This document shows, piece by piece, positions 18,801-26,974 of a DNA stretch of 64,000 bases (position 1 is the first letter of the stretch; each line of letters opens with the position of its first letter). The position numbers and the translations under genes are program-made. The notes beneath the pieces were generated by a model, which made no database searches, was not told where the DNA came from, and saw only the letters and a list, made by a program, of their open reading frames with translations. This stretch comes from Agromyces sp. H66 (GTDB taxonomy: Bacteria > Actinomycetota > Actinomycetes > Actinomycetales > Microbacteriaceae), in assembly GCF_004959775.1 (NCBI RefSeq), contig NZ_SJZG01000007.1, positions 62,001-126,000 of the forward strand, given 5' to 3'.

Positions 18801-21800
18801 TGCGGATGCCGCGGCTCGGCGCCCACCGGTCGGCGCTCGCGACGGCGGGCGCCGTCACCGCGATCGTCGCCGTCGTGGCGGGCGTGGCCGTGGCATCCGG
18901 CGGCTATGCCGCGCAGCGGGTCGATCTCGGCGACGCCGCCGTCTGGGTCGTGAACGACGGCCTGCAGGCGGTGGGCCGCGCGAACACCGCGATCCACGAG
19001 TTGAACTCCGTGGTCGAGACCGGAGGCTCGTCGTCGGAGGTCGTGCAACGGGGGTCGACCGTGCTCGTCTTCGATCCCGACCGGGCCAGCGTCGGCGTCG
19101 TCGACGCGACGACGTCGACGGTCACCGACACGATCGCCGTGCCTCCCGAGACCACGTCGGTCGCGCTCGCCGGCTCCCGCGTCGTCATCTCGGCGGACGG
19201 CGACGTCTGGACGGTGCCGGTCGCCGAGTTCGCCGACTTCGACGGCGAGGCCGACCCCGTCCTCACGTTCGGCGCGAGCGCCGTGACGAGCGTCGATCCG
19301 GCGGGCGTCATGTTCGCCTACACGCCGTCGACGGGCGGGATCGCCCGTGTCGACGCCGCCGAGGCCGAGACGGTCGCGGCCAGATGGCAGGTGCCGCCCG
19401 CCGACGGCGATCCCGAGGTGCAGATCACGTCGGTCGACGGCCGCTGGGTCGTGCTCGACGTGACGGCCCGCACGCTCTGGCTCGACGGCCGCGAGGTCGA
19501 CCTCTCCGGCGTCCTCGAGCCGACGTCCGACCCGGCGCTGCAGGAACCGGCGCTCGACGGCGACTCCGTCGCGATCGCGCATCGCCGGGGGCTCGTGTCG
19601 GTGCGCCTGGACGGCGGCGAGCCGCAGGTGCTCGTCGACGACGTCGTGGGTGCGCCGGCCGCTCCGGTCCTCCACGACGGATGCCTCCACGCGGCGTGGG
19701 CTCGCGGTGAGGCGTGGCGCTCCTGCCCCGGCACGCGGCCGCGGCAGGTCGACCTCGAGCGCGCGTCCGGCGCCGGGAGCCTCGCCTTCCTCGCCAACGG
19801 CGAGTCGCTCGTGCTCAACGACCGATCGAGCGGCAGGACGTGGGCGGCGTCGGACGACTACGGACTCATCGACAACTGGGACGCGCTGCTCCAGGACGAT
19901 CGCACGGAGGAGACGGTCGAGCAGAACGACCCCGACCAGAAGCCCACGATCGAGAAGAGCCAGGTGCCGCCGGTCGCGCTGGCCGACGAGTTCGGCGCGC
20001 GCCCCGGACGGTCGACGCTCCTGCCCGTGCTGCTCAACGACTACGACGCGAACGGCGACGTGCTCGTCGTCGACGGCGTCGACGGCGAACTGCCGGGCGG
20101 CGCGAGGCTCGACCGCGTGTCGGACAACCAGCAGTTGCAGCTCACGCTCGGCGACGAGGCATCCGGAACCCTCTCGTTCGGCTACACCGTGGGCGACGGG
20201 CGCGGCGGCACCGCGCGCGCCACCGTGACCGTGACGGTGCGCGACCCCGAGGAGAACGCGCCGCCCGTGCAGCAGCGCGAGACCCGGGCATCGGTCCAGA
20301 GCGGCGGACGCCTGACCACCGCGGTGCTCGGCGACTGGGTCGATCCCGACGGCGATCCGTTCTTCCTCCGCGAGGCGAACGTCGGGGAGCCCGACGCCGT
20401 GTCGTCGACCGCGGACGGCGTCGTCGTGTTCGACGAGAAGGGCGGCGCGGGTTCCGAACGCAGCGTGTCCCTCGCGGTCTCGGACGGCCGCGACGACGGT
20501 GCCGGCGTGCTCACCGTGCGGGTGCGGGCTCCCGGCGACGTCCCGCTCGTCGCCGAGCCGTTCGTGGCGCTGGCGACCGCGGGCGAGGAGATCCGCATCG
20601 ACCCGCTGCGGCACGTGCGCGGCGGCTCCGGCCACCCGCGACTGAGCGCGGTCCCCGCCAAGCCCGAGGTCGACATCGTGCCCGACTTCGACGGCGGCAG
20701 CTTCCGGTTCACGAGCATCGCGGTGCGAACGCATTACCTCGAGTACACCGTGACCGACGGCACCGACACGGCGACCGGCCTCGTGCGCGTCGACGTGTCG
20801 GCGCCGCCCGACCGGGACACGACGCCCATCACCGTGCCGCACTCCGCGTTCCTCAGGCTCGACCGACCCGTCGACGTCGACGTGCTCGCGACCGACATCG
20901 ACCCCACGGGGGGCGTGCTCATCGTCACCGGTCTCACCGAGGAGGCCGAGGCCGAGGCCGAGGGCGTCCGCATGGAGATCATCGACCACCGCATCCTCCG
21001 GGTCACCCTCACCCAGCCGCTCGCCACGGGATCGACGACGTTCGGCTACCGCGTGAGCAACGGCCTGGCCGACGCCGACGGCGAGGTCACGCTCGTCGAG
21101 GTGCCCGACCCGAGCCGCACGCAGCCGCCCGTCGCGGCGCCCGACACCATCTCGGCGCGCACCGGCGACGTCGTCGACATCGCCGTGCTCGACAACGACG
21201 AGCACCCCGATTCGCTGCCCATCTCGCTCGCGCCGGGCATCGTCGAGGAACCGGAGGCCGGACTGCTGTTCGCGGCAGGGGACCGCCTGCGGTACTACGC
21301 GCCCGACGAACCCGGCGAGTTCGAGGCCACCTACCGCGTCGACGGTCCGGACGGCCAGTTCGCGACGGCGACCGTGCACATCTCGGTGCGCGATGCCGAT
21401 CCCGAGACGAACACCGCGCCGGTGCCGCAGACGGTGACCGCACGCGTGCTCGCGGGCGACACCGTGCGCATCCCGATCCCGCTCGGCGGCGTCGACCCCG
21501 ACGGTGACTCGGTGCAGCTGCTCGGCCAGGAGTCCAACCCCGATCGCGGCGCCGTCGTCGCGCGCGGCGGCGACTGGCTCGAATACGAGGCCGGGGAGTA
21601 CTCCGCCGGCACCGACGCGTTCCAGTACGCCGTGGTCGACGCGCTGGGCGCGCGCGCGACCGGCTCGATCCGGGTGGGCGTCGCACCGCGGCTCGACGGC
21701 GCCCGCCGCCCGATCGCCGTCGAGGACGTCATCACGGTGCGCCCGGGCCGCACCATCTCGGTGCGCGTGCTCGAGAACGACTCCGATCCCGACGGCGGAG

Positions 21801-24670
21801 CGCTCGTCCTCCGCTCGGTCGAGCCCATCACGTCGGGTGCGACCGCGCGTGTCGACGGCGAGACCGTCCGAGTCGAGGTGCCCGCCGGCGAGGGCGACTA
21901 CGGGTTCATCTACACGATCGAGAACGAGCACCTCGGCGAGGCGTCGACGTTCCTCCGGGTGGAGGCCCGCGCCGATGCGCCCCTCGCCCGGCCGGAGGCC
22001 GGCGACACCGTGCTGACGCTCAGCGACATCCTCGGCGAGGAGTACGTCGACGTGGCGGTGCTGCGCAACGTCTTCCTGGCCGACGGCGACGCGGCCGAGC
22101 TCGACGTCGGGCTCGTCGAGGGCTACGACGAGGGTGCGCAGGTGCGCCGCGACGGCGCCATCCGCGTCCGCGTCGAGGACCGGCGGCGCATCGTCCCGTT
22201 CTCCGTGAGCCATCCCGAGGACCCGGAGGTCACGTCGTACGCGTTCATCTGGGTGCCCGGGCGCGACGACGCCCTCCCGCAGCTGCGTCGCGACGCGCCC
22301 GAGGTACGCGTGCAGAGCGGCGAAGAGGTCGTGCTCGAGCTCGAGGAGTACGTCATCGCCGCGTCCGGCCGGCCGGTGCGGATCACCGACGCCGCGACCG
22401 TGCGCGCCTCGCACAGCGACGGCACCGATCTCGTCGTCGACGAGGACACCATCCGGTTCCGCAGCGAACCCGGCTACTTCGGCCCGGCCTCGCTCTCGTT
22501 CACCGTCACCGACGGCGAATCGCCCGACGATCCCACCGCACGCACGGGCACGATCGTCATCCCGATCGTGGTGGAGCCCACCGATGACCAGCCGCCGGCG
22601 TTCACGGGCGGCACCATCGACTTCGAACCCGGCCAGTCGAAGACCATCGACCTCGTCAAGCTCACCAACTACCCGTACCCCGACGCCCTCGACGAACTCG
22701 ACTTCCGCGTGCTGCCGCCCGAACCCGTGGGCTTCGACCTGTCGCTCGACGGTCGGGACCTCACGATCACGACCGCCGAGTCGACGCCGACCGGCACGCG
22801 CCAGGCCGTGTCGATCGCCGTCGGCGACGACCGCGGCGACGGCAGGCCCGGCCGCATCGAGTTGCGCGTCGTCCCCTCGACGCGTCCGCTCGCGCAGCCG
22901 GCCCCCGACCTCGCGGTCGCCGCCCGGGGTCGCACCACCACGATCGACGTGCTCGCGAACGACGGCGCGACCAATCCGTTCCCCGGAACCCCGCTCCGCG
23001 TCGTGGGCGTGCGCGGCCTCGGCGATCGACTGCCCGCCGGCGTCGCCATCGAGCCGAGCGAGGACCACTCGACCCTCACGGTGGCGGTCTCCAGCGGGGC
23101 GGCGCCCGTCAACACCACCCTGCAGTACCAGGTCGCCGACGCGACCGACGACCCGAGCCGGTACGCGTGGGGGTCCGTCACGATCTCGGTGCAGGACCGC
23201 CCCGACCCCGTGACGGGCGCGCAGGTGACCGGATTCGGCGACGGCACGCTCGACGTCGTGTTCGGGGCGGGGGCCTTCAACAACTCGCCGATCACGGGCT
23301 ACGACATCTCGCTCGTCGCGCCCGGCGGCGACGTCGTGGGCACGTCGACGTGCGTCGCCACGACCTGCACCGTGGCCACGCCCGGGAACGGACAGGCGAA
23401 CGCGGTCACCGTGCGGGTGCAGGCGCGCAACGCGATCGGCCTCTCCGACCCGCTCGACGCGCCGGGACCGATCTGGTCGGACGTCATCCCGCCGCCGCCC
23501 ACCGGACTCCGCGCGCTCCCGCTCGACGGCGGCCTGCGCATCGAATGGGCACCCGTCGACACGGGTGCCGGCAGCGCCGTGAGCTCCTACGTCGTCACGG
23601 TGGAGGGCATCTCGAGCGAGGTGGACGCCGCGGGCGCGTGCACCGCGACGACGTGTGCGATCGAGGCCGGCGGACTCGTGAACGGCAGCCAGGTGCCGTT
23701 CACCGTGAGCGCGCGCAACGAGGCGTATCCGGCGCTCGCCGTGTGGACCGCGGCGGGCGGTACCGGGATGCCGTTCGGCTCGCCCATCGCGGGCGGCATC
23801 GACGTCGACGGCGACCCCGCCGCCGGCACCGTGACCGTCTCGTGGTCGCCGTTCTCCGGCAACGGGGACGCCATGGGCGGATACTTCGTGCAGCGGCTGG
23901 CCGACGGTCAGACCTCGGTGCCGACGGGGCCGCAGGCGTGCTCGGTCACGAGCCCGGCGCCCGGCGAGGTGATCCCGCCCGCGAGCGGCGGCACGGTCGC
24001 GGAGGTCGTGCGGGTGGGTCCGGATGCCTCGAGCGTGACGTTCGCGGGCACGGCCACGGAGTCCACCCGCTACTCCTTCGTGGTCTGGGGCTTCAACCGC
24101 GCCGGGTGCGTCAGCACCGAGGTCGCGGGCATCGTCGTGCGGCCGGCGCCGCGGACCGTCTCCGACGTGACCAGCGCCATGGACTGGATGAACGTCGAGA
24201 CCTGGGACCGCTACATCTCGGACGTGGACGCCGGGCCGCGCCTGCAGATCGTCGCGGTCGACGCGGCCGGCGTGCAGATCGGCACCCCCGTCGAGTTCCG
24301 GGGTTCGGGCTGGCTGCGGTCGCTGCTCGGCCGCCCGTTCGGCGAGGCGGCACGGTTCCAGGTGCGCGAGTGCTCGGTGTGGGGCAGTTGCGGGCCGTGG
24401 TCGCAGGTGCTGCCGACCGACCCGCAGCCGTCGCTGACGTTCGCCCTGCCGAGCCGCGTCTGGGACGAGGCGGGCAAGACCTGGTCGTGGACCGCGGCGC
24501 CCGCGAACTCCGGACTGCCCGTCGCCTTCACGTGCGGCGTCGACGGCGACGAGGGCGGACGTTCCGCGCAATCCGCGACCACGTGCCAGATCCCCGAGGC
24601 GAAGCCCGGCGATCGGGTCTGGTTGGATGTTGAGATCGCCGGCGTGACGGCCAGGTACTGGAACCGATGA
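18800..24670 (+). CDS. Giant membrane-anchored Ig/cadherin-like and FN3 repeat protein
   Basis: 1,956 residues from the ATG at 18800; a TTG three bases earlier is a less likely start. One N-terminal membrane helix (about 12-36) has no signal-peptidase or lipobox motif, so it is probably an anchor with an outside body. Residues about 50-360 look like a beta-propeller (repeated short strands, VFDPDRASVGVVDATTST). From about 385 to 1455 there are roughly eleven beta-sandwich repeats carrying NDxDxxGD-type calcium-site motifs (LLNDYDANGD, LATDIDPTGG, LDNDEHPDS, LENDSDPDGG). Residues about 1460-1956 form three or more FN3 domains with paired cysteines (STCVATTCTV, GACTATTCAI). There is no LPXTG or C-terminal anchor. 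It is likely an elongated, calcium-stiffened envelope protein. Confidence 0.8.
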   Translation: MRMPRLGAHRSALATAGAVTAIVAVVAGVAVASGGYAAQRVDLGDAAVWVVNDGLQAVGRANTAIHELNSVVETGGSSSEVVQRGSTVLVFDPDRASVGVVDATTSTVTDTIAVPPETTSVALAGSRVVISADGDVWTVPVAEFADFDGEADPVLTFGASAVTSVDPAGVMFAYTPSTGGIARVDAAEAETVAARWQVPPADGDPEVQITSVDGRWVVLDVTARTLWLDGREVDLSGVLEPTSDPALQEPALDGDSVAIAHRRGLVSVRLDGGEPQVLVDDVVGAPAAPVLHDGCLHAAWARGEAWRSCPGTRPRQVDLERASGAGSLAFLANGESLVLNDRSSGRTWAASDDYGLIDNWDALLQDDRTEETVEQNDPDQKPTIEKSQVPPVALADEFGARPGRSTLLPVLLNDYDANGDVLVVDGVDGELPGGARLDRVSDNQQLQLTLGDEASGTLSFGYTVGDGRGGTARATVTVTVRDPEENAPPVQQRETRASVQSGGRLTTAVLGDWVDPDGDPFFLREANVGEPDAVSSTADGVVVFDEKGGAGSERSVSLAVSDGRDDGAGVLTVRVRAPGDVPLVAEPFVALATAGEEIRIDPLRHVRGGSGHPRLSAVPAKPEVDIVPDFDGGSFRFTSIAVRTHYLEYTVTDGTDTATGLVRVDVSAPPDRDTTPITVPHSAFLRLDRPVDVDVLATDIDPTGGVLIVTGLTEEAEAEAEGVRMEIIDHRILRVTLTQPLATGSTTFGYRVSNGLADADGEVTLVEVPDPSRTQPPVAAPDTISARTGDVVDIAVLDNDEHPDSLPISLAPGIVEEPEAGLLFAAGDRLRYYAPDEPGEFEATYRVDGPDGQFATATVHISVRDADPETNTAPVPQTVTARVLAGDTVRIPIPLGGVDPDGDSVQLLGQESNPDRGAVVARGGDWLEYEAGEYSAGTDAFQYAVVDALGARATGSIRVGVAPRLDGARRPIAVEDVITVRPGRTISVRVLENDSDPDGGALVLRSVEPITSGATARVDGETVRVEVPAGEGDYGFIYTIENEHLGEASTFLRVEARADAPLARPEAGDTVLTLSDILGEEYVDVAVLRNVFLADGDAAELDVGLVEGYDEGAQVRRDGAIRVRVEDRRRIVPFSVSHPEDPEVTSYAFIWVPGRDDALPQLRRDAPEVRVQSGEEVVLELEEYVIAASGRPVRITDAATVRASHSDGTDLVVDEDTIRFRSEPGYFGPASLSFTVTDGESPDDPTARTGTIVIPIVVEPTDDQPPAFTGGTIDFEPGQSKTIDLVKLTNYPYPDALDELDFRVLPPEPVGFDLSLDGRDLTITTAESTPTGTRQAVSIAVGDDRGDGRPGRIELRVVPSTRPLAQPAPDLAVAARGRTTTIDVLANDGATNPFPGTPLRVVGVRGLGDRLPAGVAIEPSEDHSTLTVAVSSGAAPVNTTLQYQVADATDDPSRYAWGSVTISVQDRPDPVTGAQVTGFGDGTLDVVFGAGAFNNSPITGYDISLVAPGGDVVGTSTCVATTCTVATPGNGQANAVTVRVQARNAIGLSDPLDAPGPIWSDVIPPPPTGLRALPLDGGLRIEWAPVDTGAGSAVSSYVVTVEGISSEVDAAGACTATTCAIEAGGLVNGSQVPFTVSARNEAYPALAVWTAAGGTGMPFGSPIAGGIDVDGDPAAGTVTVSWSPFSGNGDAMGGYFVQRLADGQTSVPTGPQACSVTSPAPGEVIPPASGGTVAEVVRVGPDASSVTFAGTATESTRYSFVVWGFNRAGCVSTEVAGIVVRPAPRTVSDVTSAMDWMNVETWDRYISDVDAGPRLQIVAVDAAGVQIGTPVEFRGSGWLRSLLGRPFGEAARFQVRECSVWGSCGPWSQVLPTDPQPSLTFALPSRVWDEAGKTWSWTAAPANSGLPVAFTCGVDGDEGGRSAQSATTCQIPEAKPGDRVWLDVEIAGVTARYWNR

Positions 24671-24683
24671 GCGAGGAGCAGAC

Positions 24684-25655
24684 ATGACGATGACCCCCGA
24701 GGAGGCGACGCGCTTCGCGGCGAACCTCGACCGACTCGTCGGCGCGGTCGAAGAGGTGCTGCTCGGCAAGAACCGCGTCGTGCGGCTCGCCTTCACGGCG
24801 TTCCTCAGCGAGGGGCACCTGCTGCTCGACGACGTGCCCGGCACGGGCAAGACGTCGCTCGCACGGGCGATGGCGCAGTCGGTGCACGGCACGAGCAACC
24901 GGGTGCAGTTCACGCCCGACCTCCTGCCCGGCGACATCACGGGCGTCACCGTCTACGACCAGCGCAGCGGCGCATTCGAGTTCCACCCCGGGCCGGTGTT
25001 CGCCAACATCGTGCTCGCGGACGAGATCAACCGCGCGAGCCCGAAGACGCAGTCGGCGCTACTCGAGGTCATGGAGGAGGGGCAGGTCACCGTCGACGGC
25101 CAGACCCATGCCGTGGGCCGGCCGTTCATGGTCATCGCGACGCAGAACCCCGTCGAGCAGGCGGGCACGTACCGACTCCCCGAGGCGCAGCTCGACCGAT
25201 TCCTCATGCGCACGTCGATCGGGTACCCCGACCACGCGTCGACGATCCGCATCCTCGAGGGCGCCGACCAGCGCGCGCACGAGCACCGGGTCGAGGCGCA
25301 GCTCGACGCGGACGAGGTCACCGACATGGCCGGGCTCGCCCGCACCGTGTACGTCGACCCGACCATCCACGACTACGTGTCGCGGCTCGTCGACGCCACG
25401 CGAACGGCGCGCGAGGTGCGGCTCGGCGTCAGCGTGCGGGGCGCCCTCGCGCTCATCCGGGCGGCGAAGACGCACGCGGCCGGACGCGGGCGCCACTACG
25501 TGGTGCCCGACGACGTGAAGGCGCTCGCCGAGCCGGTGCTCGCGCATCGGCTGATCCTCGATCCCGAGGCCGAGTTCGACGGCGTGACCACGTCGAATCT
25601 CATCGCCCAGGTGCTCATCGAGACCCCGCCGCCGTCCAGCAGGCAGGCCGTGTGA
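24684..25655 (+). CDS. MoxR-family AAA+ ATPase
   Basis: 323 residues. Walker A PGTGKTS is at 52-58, Walker B is in NIVLADEINRASPK, sensor 1 is ATQNPVEQAGTYRLPEAQLDRF, and sensor 2 is in the C-terminal lid domain (SVRGALALIRAAK). MoxR ATPases act as chaperones that assemble or activate VWA/DUF58 partner proteins, and the DUF58 gene follows with a 4-base overlap. The ribosome site is gaggag at 24674-24679. It is the third standard element, with the DUF58 and transglutaminase-fold genes, of a widespread three-gene module. Confidence 0.93.
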   Translation: MTMTPEEATRFAANLDRLVGAVEEVLLGKNRVVRLAFTAFLSEGHLLLDDVPGTGKTSLARAMAQSVHGTSNRVQFTPDLLPGDITGVTVYDQRSGAFEFHPGPVFANIVLADEINRASPKTQSALLEVMEEGQVTVDGQTHAVGRPFMVIATQNPVEQAGTYRLPEAQLDRFLMRTSIGYPDHASTIRILEGADQRAHEHRVEAQLDADEVTDMAGLARTVYVDPTIHDYVSRLVDATRTAREVRLGVSVRGALALIRAAKTHAAGRGRHYVVPDDVKALAEPVLAHRLILDPEAEFDGVTTSNLIAQVLIETPPPSSRQAV

Positions 25656-26974
25656 CGCTCGCCCAGACCCGCACGACGATCCCCGAGGAGGCGAAGCGAG
25701 AGGGCTTCCTCGCGGTGGTCATCGGGCGTGCCATCCGATGGGCGACGGCTGCGGCGGGCGTGGGAGTGCGATGGGCGCGCGCCGTGCAGGGCGTCGTCAC
25801 GCCGCTCGGCTGGTCCGTCGTCGGGGGCGCCGTGGCCGCCCTCGTGGTCGGCTACGCCCTGGGCTGGATCGAGTTCATCGCGATCGGCTGGGGCCTCGTG
25901 GTGCTCGTGGCCGCGGCATCCGTCTGGCTCGTGGGCCGCGGGGCGTCGACCATCGAGCTCGTGCTGCCGACGCCGCGCGTCGTCGTCGGCGAGCAGGCCG
26001 AGGCGCGGCTCATCGCCGCGAACCCCGGCCGCCGGCGGTTCGGCGGTGTCCAACTCGAGGTGCCGGTCGGCCAACAGGTGATCGAGCGGGTGCTCCCGGG
26101 CCTGCCCCGCGGCGGCGCCGTCGACGAGCAGTTCCGGATCCCGACCGATCGACGCGGCATCGTGCGCATCGGCCCGGCGCGCACGGTGCGCGCCGACCCG
26201 ATCGGCCTCATGCGGCGCGAGATCGTCTGGTCGCAGGTCGTCGAGCTGCACGTGCACCCGCGCACGGTCGCGATCGAGGCCCTGAGCACGGGGTTCATCC
26301 GCGATCTCGAGGGATCGCCGACGCGGGATCTCACGGCGAGCGACATCGCGTTCCACGCGCTGCGGGAGTACGTGCCGGGCGACGACCGCCGGTTCATCCA
26401 CTGGAAGAGCTCCGCCAAGACCGGCACCTTCATGGTGCGGCAGTTCGAGGAGACGAGGCGCAGCCGCCTCATGGTGCTGCTCGACATCGATCCGGGCGCG
26501 TACACCGACGACGACGAGTTCGAGCTCGCGGTGAGCACCGCGGCATCCGTCGGCGCACGCGCGATCCGCGACGCGCGGACGCTGTCGTTCGTGGTGTCGG
26601 GTTCGAGCCGGGCGCGTGCGACGCGCGGCAGCGCCATGCGGGAGCTGCCCACCGTGACGCGAGATCGACTCCTCGACGCACTGTGCGTCGTCGAGCGCGA
26701 GGACGAGGCCCTGATGCTCCCCGATGTCGCCCGCTCCGCGGCCGAGGGGCTGCCCGGCGTCTCGCTCGCCTTCCTCGTGACCGGAACGGCGCGGGGCATC
26801 GCGCCGTTGCGCGCCGCGGCATCCCGGCTCCCTGCCGGAATCGAGGGAATCGCCGTGCGCTGCTCGCCGGAGGGCGAGGCCTCTGCGCGCACCCTCGCCG
26901 GGCTCACGGTGTTCGGGATCGGGTATCTCGAGGACCTTCGCTCGCTGTTCGCCAGATCGGCGTCCGTCGCATGA
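25652..26974 (+). CDS. DUF58 membrane protein (VWA-like)
   Basis: 440 residues from a GTG overlapping the moxR stop. Two membrane helices lie at about residues 50-92. The DUF58 signature is at about 235-255 (REYVPGDDRRFIHWKSSAK), followed by a strand and acidic loop (MVLLDIDPGAYTDDDEFE) that resembles a degenerate metal-binding site of a von Willebrand A fold. It is the usual partner of MoxR. It overlaps the next gene by 4 bases (ATGA). It probably sits in the cytoplasmic membrane and is remodelled by MoxR. Confidence 0.88.
   Translation: MTLAQTRTTIPEEAKREGFLAVVIGRAIRWATAAAGVGVRWARAVQGVVTPLGWSVVGGAVAALVVGYALGWIEFIAIGWGLVVLVAAASVWLVGRGASTIELVLPTPRVVVGEQAEARLIAANPGRRRFGGVQLEVPVGQQVIERVLPGLPRGGAVDEQFRIPTDRRGIVRIGPARTVRADPIGLMRREIVWSQVVELHVHPRTVAIEALSTGFIRDLEGSPTRDLTASDIAFHALREYVPGDDRRFIHWKSSAKTGTFMVRQFEETRRSRLMVLLDIDPGAYTDDDEFELAVSTAASVGARAIRDARTLSFVVSGSSRARATRGSAMRELPTVTRDRLLDALCVVEREDEALMLPDVARSAAEGLPGVSLAFLVTGTARGIAPLRAAASRLPAGIEGIAVRCSPEGEASARTLAGLTVFGIGYLEDLRSLFARSASVA

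Noticed and set aside
18629..24949. A 2,106-codon open frame on the minus strand opposite the giant surface protein gene
   Set aside because: It is rich in Arg, His, Gly and Asp with no recognisable domain, spans three plus-strand genes, and is the expected antisense shadow of GC-rich codons with few stops.
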